Source of the DNA: an uncultured Prevotellaceae bacterium
GTDB taxonomy: Bacteria; Bacteroidota; Bacteroidia; Bacteroidales; Bacteroidaceae
Assembly (NCBI GenBank): GCA_900315455.1
Contig: OMZE01000023.1
Location: forward strand, 1 to 64,000
Length of the DNA: 64,000 bases
Direction: 5' to 3'
The position numbers and the translations under genes are program-made. Position 1 is the stretch's first letter. The number at the start of each line of letters is the position of its first letter. The notes beneath the pieces were generated by a model. It saw nothing but the letters and a program-made list of their open reading frames with translations. It made no database searches and had not been told where the DNA came from. Below, piece after piece: positions 7,574 to 16,775 of this stretch.

Positions 7574-8695
7574 TTATTGTTCGTCATTGACGGGAAACTC
7601 CATGAGATAGGCCTTGATGAACCCGTCGATTTTGCCATCCATCACCCCATCGACATCAGTGGTCTGGTAATTGGTGCGGTGGTCTTTCACCCTACGGTCG
7701 TCGAAGACATAACTCCTGATCTGGCTGCCCCACTCAATCTTTTTCTTTCCCGCCTCGATTTTCGCCTGGGCCTCCAACCGCTTCTTCATGGCGCGGTCGT
7801 AGAGTTGCGACTTGAGCAGTCGCATGGCGTTGTTGCGGTTCTCGAGTTGCTTGCGGGTCTCGGTATTCTCGATGAGGATTTCCTCTTCCTCGCCGGTGTC
7901 GGGGTCTACATACTGGTAGCGCAGGCGCACGCCAGTCTCCACCTTGTTCACGTTCTGTCCACCGGCGCCACCACTGCGGAAGAGGTCCCACGACACCTTC
8001 GACGGGTCGATATACACCTCTATGGTGTCGTCGACGAGCGGTGACACGAAGACACTGGCAAAACTCGTCATACGCTTGCCCTGTGCGTTGAAGGGCGACA
8101 CACGCACCAACCGGTGCACCCCATTCTCACTCTTCAGGTATCCATAGGCGCTGTCGCCCCCTTCTATCTCCATGGTCACGCTCTTGATGCCCGCCTCGTC
8201 GCCTTCCTGCAGGTTGCTGATGGTGACTTTATGTCCATGAGCCTCTGCCCATCGCATATACATACGCATGAGCATCTGAGCCCAGTCCTGGCTCTCGGTA
8301 CCCCCGGCACCACTGTTGATTTTCATCACGCAGTCCATGGGGTCTTCCTTTTGGCGGAGCATGTTGCGCAGTTCCAGGTCTTCTATGGCCTTGATGGCCT
8401 GTGCATAGTCATCGTCGACCTCCTGTTCGGTCACCATGTCGTCGTGGTAGAAATCGAAAGCAAGTTGCAATTCATCTGCTTTGTCGCGCACGTCTTTGTA
8501 GCCATCAATCCATTTCTTGATGCCCTTTACCTTTTTCATCTGTTCCTGGGCACGTTGAGGGTCATCCCAGAAATCAGGGGCTTGGGTGCGCAAGTCCTCC
8601 TCTTCGAATTCTATTTTCTTCTTGTCGATATCGAGATATCTGTGCAGGGCGTCGACACGCGCGAGCACATCCTTCAGTTGGTCGCTGGTAATCAT
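7574..8695 (-). CDS. prfB: Peptide chain release factor 2
   Basis: The product has 373 residues and decodes UGA and UAA stop codons. The tripeptide anticodon SPF is at residues 200-202, and the GGQ motif that triggers peptidyl-tRNA hydrolysis is at 245-247 (SGGAGGQNVNKVETG). SPF rather than PxT distinguishes RF2 from RF1. Many prfB genes need a +1 frameshift at an internal UGA near codon 26; here the matching place (Tyr20-Leu21-Asp22, codons TAT CTC GAT) is read straight through without a stop, so this copy has lost or never had the autoregulatory shift. The start overlaps the acyl-CoA synthetase stop by four bases (ATGA), implying translational coupling. Confidence 0.97.
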   Translation of the reverse strand: MITSDQLKDVLARVDALHRYLDIDKKKIEFEEEDLRTQAPDFWDDPQRAQEQMKKVKGIKKWIDGYKDVRDKADELQLAFDFYHDDMVTEQEVDDDYAQAIKAIEDLELRNMLRQKEDPMDCVMKINSGAGGTESQDWAQMLMRMYMRWAEAHGHKVTISNLQEGDEAGIKSVTMEIEGGDSAYGYLKSENGVHRLVRVSPFNAQGKRMTSFASVFVSPLVDDTIEVYIDPSKVSWDLFRSGGAGGQNVNKVETGVRLRYQYVDPDTGEEEEILIENTETRKQLENRNNAMRLLKSQLYDRAMKKRLEAQAKIEAGKKKIEWGSQIRSYVFDDRRVKDHRTNYQTTDVDGVMDGKIDGFIKAYLMEFPVNDEQ

Positions 8696-10506
8696 ACTTC
8701 TTCCTTGTACATTTCATCAATCTCGGCAGCATAGTTCTTGGCGAGCACGTTGCGCCTGATTTTCAGGGTGTTGGTGAGTTCACCATTCTCCATGCTGAAA
8801 GGCTCGGCAAGCAGTTTGAAGCGCTTGATGCGCTCATAACTTGCCAGACCCTGCTGCAGGGTCTCCATGCGCTCCTCCATCATCCTCACGATGCGTGGGT
8901 CGGCACAAAGTTGCTCACGGCTGTCGGCCTTGATGCCCATGTTGGCGGCATACTCCTCAAGGAGTTCGAAGGCAGGCACGATGAGTGCCGAGACAAATTT
9001 CCGCTGGTCGGCAATGACAGCAATCTGCTCCACATACTTGTCGACAAGAAGTTTCGACTCGATGAGTTGTGGCGCGATATACTTGCCGTTCGAGGTCTTG
9101 AAGAGGTCTTTGATGCGGTCTTTGAGGAACAACTCACCGTCGCGCATATACCCAGCGTCACCAGTGTGGAAGAAACCGTCTTCGTCGAACGATGCCTTGG
9201 TAAGGTCGTCACGCTTATAGTATCCCGGTGTGATGGTGGGGCCCTTGAGCAATATCTCGTCGTTCTCGCCTATCTTCACCTCGATGCTGAAGATGGGTCT
9301 TCCTACCGACCCGATGGTATAGGGCTCACCCAGGTGGTCGTTCGACACCGTGGCAAGACTCTCTGTGAGCCCGTAGCCCACCATCATGTTGATGCCGATG
9401 GAATGGATGAATTCCTCTACCTCAGGCGATACCGTGGCCCCTGCAGTGGGGAAGAAGTGGGCATTCTCAAGGCCGAGTTGCTTGCGGATGATGCTGAAGA
9501 GCAACTTGTTGTAGAATGTATACTCGGCTTTCAGGTGCACCGGAGGCCGACGCCCGTGACTCAGGTATTCGATGTTGTGGCGGCGCCCTACGTCGAGGGC
9601 TTTCTTGAAGAGCATCTTCTTTGCCTTGCCGGCATTGTCGATTTTCGCCTTCACGCCCACATACACCTTCTCCCAGAATCGCGGCACGGAACTCATGCAC
9701 GTGGGATGAGTCTCACGCAACGACTGCTGTATCTCCTTGGGATAAGTATTGATGATGAGGCGAGCGCCCTCTGTGAGACAGAGGATAGCCCATCCCCTTT
9801 CGAAGACATGAGTATAGGGAAGAAAGTTCATGATGACGTCGTTTTCCGTCACCGGCACACTCCTGTGGTTGGCTTCAAAGGCAGCATGATATTGTCCGTG
9901 GGTAAGTATCACGCCCTTGCTGTCGCCTGTGGTTCCACTGGTATAGAGGATGTTGCAGATGTCGTCGTAAGATGCTTCTGCGTAGAGTTTCTCCACCTCC
10001 GTTTGCCGGGGGTAGTTCTCGCCGAGTTTCAGGAAGTCATCGAAATATATAGCGTTGGGGTCGCCGGGCACCATCCTCACGCTCGAGTCGAAGACAATGA
10101 TTCGTTCGAGAGTGGGGCACGACGGCAGTATCCTATGTGCCTTGTCGTATTGTTCCTGCTCGCCCACGAAAAGGATTCTTATTTCCGCATCGTGTATCAT
10201 GAAGCGTATCTGCTCCTCGCTGCTGGTGGCATAGAAGGGCACGGTAACGGCCCTGATGCCAAAGGCGCCGAAGTCGGTGTAGAGATACTGCACGGCATTC
10301 TGCGAGAATACTCCGACGTTCTCCTGCACCTTCACTCCCAGGTTGAGCAAGGCGTTCGACACTTGTTTCACTATTGCTGAGAAATAGTTCCATGTCACCG
10401 ACCTCCAGTTCAGGCTTCCGAAGTCACGGAAGGTGAGTGCGGGCTTGGAGCCGTATTTCTTGGCTTGCTCGTGGATAAGCACCGAAAGATGACAATTTGT
10501 CTGCAT
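8692..10506 (-). CDS. Long-chain fatty-acid-CoA ligase (AMP-forming)
   Basis: The product has 604 residues of the ANL adenylating superfamily. The P-loop-like motif ILYTSGTTGDSKGVILTH is near residue 190; the A5 motif MMVGYGLTES and the hinge motif FFHTGDAGYMRDGELFLKDR are both present. The enzyme activates fatty acids with ATP and CoA through an acyl-AMP intermediate. FadD-like proteins of this length (FAA1 type) act on long chains, probably for recycling or incorporation of exogenous fatty acids. It is the first gene of a four-gene run (ligase, prfB, 46-residue protein, CYTH) under the promoter at 10526-10556. Confidence 0.93.
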   Translation of the reverse strand: MQTNCHLSVLIHEQAKKYGSKPALTFRDFGSLNWRSVTWNYFSAIVKQVSNALLNLGVKVQENVGVFSQNAVQYLYTDFGAFGIRAVTVPFYATSSEEQIRFMIHDAEIRILFVGEQEQYDKAHRILPSCPTLERIIVFDSSVRMVPGDPNAIYFDDFLKLGENYPRQTEVEKLYAEASYDDICNILYTSGTTGDSKGVILTHGQYHAAFEANHRSVPVTENDVIMNFLPYTHVFERGWAILCLTEGARLIINTYPKEIQQSLRETHPTCMSSVPRFWEKVYVGVKAKIDNAGKAKKMLFKKALDVGRRHNIEYLSHGRRPPVHLKAEYTFYNKLLFSIIRKQLGLENAHFFPTAGATVSPEVEEFIHSIGINMMVGYGLTESLATVSNDHLGEPYTIGSVGRPIFSIEVKIGENDEILLKGPTITPGYYKRDDLTKASFDEDGFFHTGDAGYMRDGELFLKDRIKDLFKTSNGKYIAPQLIESKLLVDKYVEQIAVIADQRKFVSALIVPAFELLEEYAANMGIKADSREQLCADPRIVRMMEERMETLQQGLASYERIKRFKLLAEPFSMENGELTNTLKIRRNVLAKNYAAEIDEMYKEEV

Positions 10507-10525
10507 AGTCTACAATTTAATTCTG

Positions 10526-10556
10526 CAAATATAGTGAAAGCCGAAGACAAAGCAAA
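10526..10556 (-). promoter_or_regulatory. Promoter of the acyl-CoA ligase-prfB operon
   Basis: On the minus strand TTTG (10553-10556), a 19-bp spacer and TATATTTG (10526-10533) match the Bacteroidetes consensus. Transcription would begin about 10-15 bases before ATG 10506. Confidence 0.7.
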
Positions 10557-10590
10557 ACAAAAGACGAAGTTTTTTTGTTTTCTTTGTTGA

Positions 10591-11074
10591 GGCGCATCCT
10601 ATATTCGCCACGCAGTGGCAAATAGTGAAAGCCCCGAATAACAATTATGCCAAGCCTTCGGCTTGGGGGTCACAACCACTCCCACCTCTCCTTGTCCTAA
10701 GGAGAGGCCTCGACCCACCCCCCGTCCCCCGCCCTCTCCAGGGCGGGGGCTCAACCGCGGCTGCGCCTCAGCAAACTGAAAGTAAACTTTCGTTTGCATT
10801 CGGCTTGCACGACAATTAAGGTTCTGCTCCCGAAGGTAGGTCGCAGGGAGATTCCTTACGCAACAAAGTTGCGATTGTTTGTGTTCGCTCCGCTCACCTC
10901 AATGCGAAAAACCATCTAATTTTGGTTCTTGTTGCGATTGTTTGTGTTCGCTCCGCTCACCTCAATGCGAAAAACTATCCAATTTTGGTTCTTGTTGCGA
11001 TTGTTTGTGCGGGCTACGCCCGCGTTTACTCCAACAACTTTGTTATATGATAGGCGCATCCTATATTCACCACG
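10591..11074. repeat. Repeat-rich intergenic island bounded by 22-bp direct repeats
   Basis: GGCGCATCCTATATTC-G/A-CCACG occurs at 10591-10612 and 11053-11074 in the same orientation with one mismatch. Between them lie GC-rich hairpins (CCAAGCCTTCGGCTTGG near 10650-10670 and a stem of CCCTCTCC-type sequence near 10685-10750) and the 63-bp tandem repeat listed next. No credible gene is present on either strand. It looks like a non-coding genomic repeat element, possibly a non-autonomous mobile one; copy number elsewhere cannot be seen. Confidence 0.55.
10868..11009. repeat. 63-bp tandem repeat, 2.25 copies
   Basis: Units start at 10868, 10931 and 10994, each opening with GTTGCGATTGTTTGTG. The two full copies differ at only two positions. 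The period is a multiple of three, so the repeat stays open in one frame, but the resulting Cys/Ser/Arg peptide has no start context and no family resemblance. Confidence 0.85.
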
Positions 11075-11152
11075 ATTTTCTTTGGGTATCTGAGGAAAAA
11101 TGTCGAAATTTGCAAATCATACGATATCACCACAAAACGCGATAAAAGAAAG

Positions 11153-12229
11153 ATGGACATCGACACAACCATTTCCCAACAATATACCGCCGATGCGGTG
11201 GCGCTTTTGAGCCGCCTCATCGCCACCCCCTCCATAAGCCGTGAGGAGGGAGCAGCAGCCGACCTGCTGGAAGACGCCATGCAGGCATGGCACCTCTGTC
11301 AGATGCGCAGTAGCAACAACATCTGGGCAGTGGCAGAAGGCTACGACAGCCAACGCCCCACCCTACTGCTCAATGCCCATCTCGACACGGTGCGCCCAGT
11401 AGCATCATGGACCCGCGACCCCTTCACCCCCTCTCTCGAGAACGGCCGTCTTTATGGCTTGGGAAGCAATGACTGTGGCGGTGGTCTCGTGGCGTTGCTC
11501 CAGGTGTTCAGGTTACTGAGCCGCACCCCTCAGTGCTACAACCTCATCTTCCTTGCCTCTGCCGAGGAAGAAGTGTCGGGTGCCAACGGACTGAGCAGTG
11601 TGCTGGCCAAGTTGCCTGCCATCCATTTGGCTATCGTTGGAGAGCCCACAGGCATGGAGCCCGCCGTGGCAGAGAAAGGGCTGATGGTGATAGACATGAC
11701 CTCGCATGGCCGCAGTGGCCATGCCGCCCGTGGTGAGGGTGAGAACGCCATCTACAAGATGCTCGACGACCTGTTGTGGCTTCGCGACTACCGTTTTGAC
11801 CGCGTGAGCGACCTATTGGGTCCTACGCTGATGAATGTCACCGTAGTTCACAGCGGTACGCAGCACAATGTGATTCCCGACACCTGCGAGGCCATCATCG
11901 ACATCCGCACCAACGAATACTACACCAACGAAGAGGTTTTCGACATCATCCGTGCCCATGTGAAGAGTGAGGTGAAGGCGCGCTCCTTCCGCCTGAGGTC
12001 ATCGGGCATCGCCCTCGACCACCCTGTTGTGGCAAGATGCCTGGAGATGGGCATGGTGCCGTTTGGCTCCCCCACACTGAGCGACCAGGCCCTGATGCCC
12101 TTCCCCTCGCTGAAGTTAGGACCGGGAGAGTCGTCGCGTTCACATTCTGCCGATGAATACATTGGCGTCGACGAAATCGCCGACGCCATTACGAAATATC
12201 TTCAACTACTTGATGGGTTGAAGTTTTAA
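11153..12229 (+). CDS. M20-family metallo-deacylase (ArgE/DapE-like)
   Basis: The product has 358 residues with the M20 zinc-site motifs: LNAHLDTVRP (His and catalytic Asp, about residue 76), GSNDCGGG (bridging Asp) and SAEEEVSGANG (catalytic Glu pair). The dimerisation domain insert follows (GRSGHAARGEGENAIYKM). M20 enzymes of this subgroup remove acyl groups from amino acids: N-acetylornithine or succinyl-diaminopimelate. In Bacteroidales arginine synthesis runs through N-succinyl intermediates, so this may be the ArgE-like desuccinylase, but no arg gene is nearby to confirm it. It is a single plus-strand gene after the repeat island. Confidence 0.85.
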   Translation: MDIDTTISQQYTADAVALLSRLIATPSISREEGAAADLLEDAMQAWHLCQMRSSNNIWAVAEGYDSQRPTLLLNAHLDTVRPVASWTRDPFTPSLENGRLYGLGSNDCGGGLVALLQVFRLLSRTPQCYNLIFLASAEEEVSGANGLSSVLAKLPAIHLAIVGEPTGMEPAVAEKGLMVIDMTSHGRSGHAARGEGENAIYKMLDDLLWLRDYRFDRVSDLLGPTLMNVTVVHSGTQHNVIPDTCEAIIDIRTNEYYTNEEVFDIIRAHVKSEVKARSFRLRSSGIALDHPVVARCLEMGMVPFGSPTLSDQALMPFPSLKLGPGESSRSHSADEYIGVDEIADAITKYLQLLDGLKF

Positions 12230-12267
12230 AAAGAATCTTCTCAAGTATCACTTTCGCTCAATAACTA

Positions 12268-14049
12268 TCATCTCCCCAGCCATTGCTCGGGGTTGAGTTT
12301 TGCCGTTTCCTTGCGCAACTGGAACTGGAGGATATTGTCTTGGCCAACTGTTCCCAGCGACTGACGGGTGCTGACACGCTGTCCTTTCCGCACATGTACG
12401 TTGCGAAGGTTGCAATACACCGAGATGTAGTCGCCATGGCGCACCATCACCACGATTTGCCCTGCCACCTGCACCACAGCACTCACCTCACCATCGAAGA
12501 TGGAGCGGGCACTGGCACCTGGGTCGCAGAGGATATTGATACCCTTGTTGTCGAGGCGCACGTTTTTCAGGCCCTCCACATCATATTGGCCAAAATGGCT
12601 CACAATCTTGTATTTACCTGTCACCGGCATGGGCAGACGTCCACGGTTGCTCTCAAAACTGCCACTGATCTGGCGGTCGACAGCCGACATAGTCTCCATC
12701 CGCTCCTCCTCACGGGCAGCGGCAGCCTCCTCCGCCCTACGGCGGGCAGCATCAGCCTCGGCCTTGCGCTCGGCAGCCAGTCGTGCCGACTCCGCCTCAC
12801 GGGCAGCCTGCTCCGTACGCGCCTTCTCCTCAGCACTCCTGCGGGCAGCCTCCTCGGCGGCACGAGCCTCAGCCTCGGCTTTGCGGGCAGCCTCCTCGGC
12901 CTTACGCTTCTCTTTGGCCTTCGCCTCTGCCTCTGCCTTAGCACGGGCCTCCTCGGCCTTGGCGGCAGCAATGCGGCGAGCCTCCTCGCGGCGGGCGGCC
13001 TCTTCAGCAGCCTTGCGGCGGGCAGCCTCGGCAGCAGCCTTGGCACGAGCCTCCTCGGCCTTGGCGGCGGCTATACGGCGCTCCTCCTCGCGTTTCGCAG
13101 CCTCGGCAGCAGCCTTGCGGCGGGCGGCATCCTCGGCGCGTTTCTTGGCGGCCTCGGCTTCAGCCTTGCGTGCTGCCTCAGCAGCAGCCCTTGCCCTGGC
13201 CTTCTCCACCTCTACAGCGACGAGGCGGTCGATTTCGGCATTGATTTGCGCATTCTTCCGTTCTTGGTCGGCTATGATGACCTGGATGGTCTTCTGCTCA
13301 CTCTGCAACTGTGCCACCACACGCTGCTGCTCATTGTGTTTCTCCTGCAGTTCAGCCTTGGCAGCCTTGCCCTTGCTGAGCAACTGGTCTTTCTGTGAGC
13401 GGGCTTTCTTCAGTTGTTGGTCTTTCTGTCTGATTTCCTCCTGCTTGGCCTTGATTTGTTCGCCCTGCGCACGCTGGTAAGCGGCATATTCCTGCACGAA
13501 TCGCAGTCGGCGGTAAGCCTGTGTGAGACTCTTTGCGCTGAAGATAAACATCAGTTTGTCTTGTATGGTGCGGTGCTGCGCCATATACTTCACCGACTTC
13601 TTGAACTTTTCCTGCCGGTCCTTGAGTTGCGTTTGCAAGGTCGACATCTGCGACTGCAACATGCCGATATTGCCATCAAGTTTCTGTATTTCCAGTTCGA
13701 AGCCATCAATGTCTTTCTGCTTGGCATCTATCTCGCCATTGATGACGAGGAGATTGCCCAGACGGGTCTCCACATCGGCTTTATTGGCCTGCAACCTGTT
13801 CTGCTGGGCACGGATGTCTTGTTCTATCTGCTTTCGCTGACTCTGCAAGCCACGAATCTCTGATGTGGTGTAGGTAGCCTTGCCCTTTCCGCCCTTCTGC
13901 GTGGAAGTGGTCTGGGTGCCTCTCTTCCCACCCTTGCGTTGTTGGCTGACGGTGGTTCGTTGGTGACGTGAGCCTGAGCGATGCCGCGTCTGGGCATATT
14001 GCGGCATTGTTGCCATCAGCATCATCAGCAGGAGTATATATTTTCTCAT
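12268..14049 (-). CDS. EnvC-like coiled-coil protein with degenerate LytM (M23) domain
   Basis: The product has 593 residues: signal peptide (about 1-20), basic low-complexity stretch, long coiled coil (about 60-290), a very Ala/Glu/Arg-rich helix (about 290-455) and a C-terminal M23-type domain (about 475-593, YKIVSHFGQYDVEG to the end). The LytM zinc ligands are missing: the HxxxD region reads LDNKGINILCDPGA and the final HxH strand reads LQFQLRKE. Such degenerate factors, like E. coli EnvC, activate amidases that split septal peptidoglycan rather than cutting it themselves. The start overlaps the DUF4292 stop by one base (TAATG). Confidence 0.85.
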   Translation of the reverse strand: MRKYILLLMMLMATMPQYAQTRHRSGSRHQRTTVSQQRKGGKRGTQTTSTQKGGKGKATYTTSEIRGLQSQRKQIEQDIRAQQNRLQANKADVETRLGNLLVINGEIDAKQKDIDGFELEIQKLDGNIGMLQSQMSTLQTQLKDRQEKFKKSVKYMAQHRTIQDKLMFIFSAKSLTQAYRRLRFVQEYAAYQRAQGEQIKAKQEEIRQKDQQLKKARSQKDQLLSKGKAAKAELQEKHNEQQRVVAQLQSEQKTIQVIIADQERKNAQINAEIDRLVAVEVEKARARAAAEAARKAEAEAAKKRAEDAARRKAAAEAAKREEERRIAAAKAEEARAKAAAEAARRKAAEEAARREEARRIAAAKAEEARAKAEAEAKAKEKRKAEEAARKAEAEARAAEEAARRSAEEKARTEQAAREAESARLAAERKAEADAARRRAEEAAAAREEERMETMSAVDRQISGSFESNRGRLPMPVTGKYKIVSHFGQYDVEGLKNVRLDNKGINILCDPGASARSIFDGEVSAVVQVAGQIVVMVRHGDYISVYCNLRNVHVRKGQRVSTRQSLGTVGQDNILQFQLRKETAKLNPEQWLGR

Positions 14050-14960
14050 TACAGTTTCAGTATTTTGTTGATAACGTCTTTCAGGTTCACAGGGGTGTAT
14101 TTGGCAGGCACCTTAGTAGTAGCCTCCCAATCGCTGTCGGTCTTCAGTTTCTTCATATCGATGGTCACATCAATCTTCTTTTGGCTTCCCGTGGCACTGG
14201 TCTGGATGGAGAAGGACTGGTTGGTGGGAAACATTTTGCTGACAAACGGCTTGAAGTCGCTGTATTTCCACTGGAGCGACGAGGTGCCCTTGCTGCTGCT
14301 GTCATAACTGGCAGTGGTCTGCGAGATAAGACCTTCGTCGTTGGTGCTCCACGTATACTTCATCTTGCCTCTGGCGAGTGAGATGTCATTGCCTTCTACC
14401 TCGAAAGCCTCAGCCTGCCCTGAGGTCACGGTTCTCGTCCCCGGCTCAAAGAGTTGGTTCCAGAAGAGCGACTGCAAGGCGTAGAAGTCGATACCGTTGT
14501 TCTTGAGGAAACTCACCTGGTCGTAACTGCTCTTGAGATATTGCTTGTGCATGCGGTCCATGATAAGCACGGAGTCGCGTGTGAACTCCAACCGTCCCAC
14601 CTCTACGAGTCCCATGGGTGAAAGTTGTATGCGTATCACCTCATCGCGGCGCATGCATATTTTCCCGTCTACGGTGATATCCTTCTTCCCCGACTTGATG
14701 TTGAAGTCGATGGAACTCACGATATTCTGTGCCTTGGCGGCATTGTCGATGACTTTTCTCACGAGAGCCAGATGAGCGGCCTTGTCGGCAGCCGGCACTG
14801 TGGGAGTGGCGGGTGCAGTCGGTGTGGTGGTCGCAGTGGTGGCAGTGCCTTGCTGTGGCGTGACGGGATTGTCGGTCACCGCTTTCCTGGAGCCACAGGC
14901 TCCCATCAGCAGTGGCAGTGCTACCCATGCCACAATGGCTATCTTTTTACTATATTTCAT
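14049..14960 (-). CDS. DUF4292 lipoprotein
   Basis: The product has 303 residues from the ATG giving MKYSKKIAIVAWVALPLLMG followed by ACGSRK, a clean lipoprotein signal with the lipidated Cys near residue 22. A frame start at 14990 would put ten residues before this signal and is rejected. After a Thr/Ala/Pro linker comes a LolA/LolB-like beta-rich domain (VSSIDFNIKSGKKDITVDGK, QLSPMGLVEVGRLEFTRDSV) characteristic of DUF4292. Its likely role is in outer-membrane lipoprotein or lipid handling, by fold analogy only. It is sandwiched between the TPR protein and the EnvC-like factor in one operon, an arrangement I associate with Bacteroidetes in general. Confidence 0.85.
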   Translation of the reverse strand: MKYSKKIAIVAWVALPLLMGACGSRKAVTDNPVTPQQGTATTATTTPTAPATPTVPAADKAAHLALVRKVIDNAAKAQNIVSSIDFNIKSGKKDITVDGKICMRRDEVIRIQLSPMGLVEVGRLEFTRDSVLIMDRMHKQYLKSSYDQVSFLKNNGIDFYALQSLFWNQLFEPGTRTVTSGQAEAFEVEGNDISLARGKMKYTWSTNDEGLISQTTASYDSSSKGTSSLQWKYSDFKPFVSKMFPTNQSFSIQTSATGSQKKIDVTIDMKKLKTDSDWEATTKVPAKYTPVNLKDVINKILKL

Positions 14961-14993
14961 ACCTATTTTATAATAATACTTAAGTATCACATC

Positions 14994-16775
14994 TCATTCC
15001 GAAGTATCTTCGATATACTTCTTCAACTTGATTTTCCGCTGGAGCAAAGCATTCTCGCTGTCGCTCTCAAGTGCCCTCTGCCAGTATTCCAGGGCTTTGT
15101 CGGGATTATCGGTCATCATGTAGATATCGCCAGCATGCTCTATGATGACAGCGCTTACGGTACTGTCGTTGGCAAGCGCCTGGTCGATGTAAATTTTCGC
15201 CTCCTCGTAACGCTCCTGCCGGAAGAGTATCCATGCGTAGGTGTCGAGGTAAGTGGAGTTCTGCGGTTCTGCCTTCACCGTGCGATAACTCATCTGCTCT
15301 GCCTTGGCAAGGTCCTGATTGAGCACACTCAGGTAATAGGCGTAGTTGTTGAGGCACCCGATGTTGTTGGGCTTCCATTGCAGGCAACTGTCGTATGCGG
15401 CGAAGGCCTCCTCGTAGAGCCCCTTTTCATGGAGCATGTCGCCCATGATGGCATAGAAGTCGGACACGAGGTCGCGGTTGCTGTCGCTGGTAATCTGACT
15501 CACTCCCCGGCGGAAGGCATCTATCGACTTGTCGATTTCGTCTTTCTGCGAGTAGGCCATTCCGCTGAAGTAGTAGAACGCCATGTTGTCGGGGTTATAC
15601 TCCAGTGCAGGCTTGCAAAGGCTGATGATGCGGTCGTAGTCGCCTGTCTTCCATATATTTTGCAAGAGTTGTATGCGTGCGGAGGCATTGTCGGGCTCTA
15701 TCTCGAGCACACGGAGCAAGGCGAGGTTGATGAGAGAGTCGGGCATCTCCTTCAGCGACATGTAAGCGGCCTTGAGTTCTGCGATGTCGGCTGTGGGCTG
15801 TGGCATTTGCAGCACTTGGTCGAATAGGGCGAGCACGGGGATGCTGTCGCCGCCATGATCCTCGCTGTCGGCAATGATTTGCCTGAGGATAATACCTTTG
15901 CTGTCGATGTCGGCCTTAGGGTTGAAGAGCAGGGCCTTGGCATGCTGCATGGCGATGGAGTCGTCTTTCTCCTTGTAATAGTCGTAGAGCGACATCTGTG
16001 CCAACTCGTTGTCGGGCTCTTTCTTGAGCACGCCGTGCAGTTCAGCGAGCGCCTCCTTCTCCTTGCCGTTCTTCAGGAGCCAGTTGCCCATCATCACCCT
16101 GTACTTGTAGTCGCTGGGGTGCTGGCGGGCAAGTTCTTTCAGTTCGTTATATTCCTTTTTCTTGTTGCCCTGCATGCTGTAGACCCTCATCTTGGTAAGG
16201 GTGATATCCTCCGATACGCCCTCGATAGTTTCCAGACGCTCCAGGATTTCTATCATCTTGTCGTATCTCGGTTCCTGCTGGTAGAGTTGCAGGAGCAGTG
16301 AGAGCACATCGGTGCGGCTGGAATTGCTGCGTGAGAGGGTTTCGTATACCGACGTGGCGTCGCTATAGTTGCCTAGGCGAATATACACTTGTCCGAGGCG
16401 TTCGAGGTAGGTCTCGTTGAACGGGCTGAGTTCTGCTGCCTTCTTGATGCATGAGACCATCGCCGAATCGTTGTTCATGGCTGCATAGTAGGCCGAGAGG
16501 GTGAAATAGGCTTCTGGGGCATTGGGGTTGATGTCCACGCAATGTCTGAGCAAGTCGAAAGCGGCGGCATCGTTGCCCTGCTGCTGTTGGCGCGAGGCTT
16601 CAAGATAGAAATACTTGTAGCGCTTGGCATCGTTGTCGCTTACCTGATAGACGGGCACAGGTTGCGTGCTGACCACGCGCTTTTTCTTGCGCGCGGCAGC
16701 CGTAAGACAAGTGGCAAGCGTCATCACCACGATGAGCAGCCGCAGGGATATATGGCCAAAGCCGTGGGTCTTCAT
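14994..16775 (-). CDS. Exported TPR-repeat protein
   Basis: The product has 593 residues from [14 protein letters not shown]; the longer frame from 16847 lies inside dut and is rejected because ATG 16775 overlaps the dut stop by one base. It has an N-terminal signal or anchor, then at least twelve TPR-like helix pairs to the C-terminus (for example NPNAPEAYFTLSAYYAAMNN and NPDNMAFYYFSGMAYSQKDE). It should be a periplasmic or envelope scaffold. The operon context (DUF4292 lipoprotein and EnvC-like factor downstream) suggests a role in envelope assembly; its partner is unknown. Confidence 0.85.
   Translation of the reverse strand: MKTHGFGHISLRLLIVVMTLATCLTAAARKKKRVVSTQPVPVYQVSDNDAKRYKYFYLEASRQQQQGNDAAAFDLLRHCVDINPNAPEAYFTLSAYYAAMNNDSAMVSCIKKAAELSPFNETYLERLGQVYIRLGNYSDATSVYETLSRSNSSRTDVLSLLLQLYQQEPRYDKMIEILERLETIEGVSEDITLTKMRVYSMQGNKKKEYNELKELARQHPSDYKYRVMMGNWLLKNGKEKEALAELHGVLKKEPDNELAQMSLYDYYKEKDDSIAMQHAKALLFNPKADIDSKGIILRQIIADSEDHGGDSIPVLALFDQVLQMPQPTADIAELKAAYMSLKEMPDSLINLALLRVLEIEPDNASARIQLLQNIWKTGDYDRIISLCKPALEYNPDNMAFYYFSGMAYSQKDEIDKSIDAFRRGVSQITSDSNRDLVSDFYAIMGDMLHEKGLYEEAFAAYDSCLQWKPNNIGCLNNYAYYLSVLNQDLAKAEQMSYRTVKAEPQNSTYLDTYAWILFRQERYEEAKIYIDQALANDSTVSAVIIEHAGDIYMMTDNPDKALEYWQRALESDSENALLQRKIKLKKYIEDTSE

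Noticed and set aside
8620-8640. Programmed frameshift in prfB
   Set aside because: The expected place reads TAT CTC GAT in frame and contains no stop codon.
10868-11009. CRISPR array
   Set aside because: The 63-bp units are contiguous with no unique spacers, there are only 2.25 copies, and no cas gene is near.
10879-11145. 88-codon Cys-rich frame across the tandem repeat
   Set aside because: It starts with TTG, has no ribosome-binding context, and exists only because the repeat period is a multiple of three.
12500-13480. 326-codon Ala/Ser-rich frame antisense to the EnvC-like gene
   Set aside because: It is produced by the repetitive Ala/Glu/Arg helix on the other strand.
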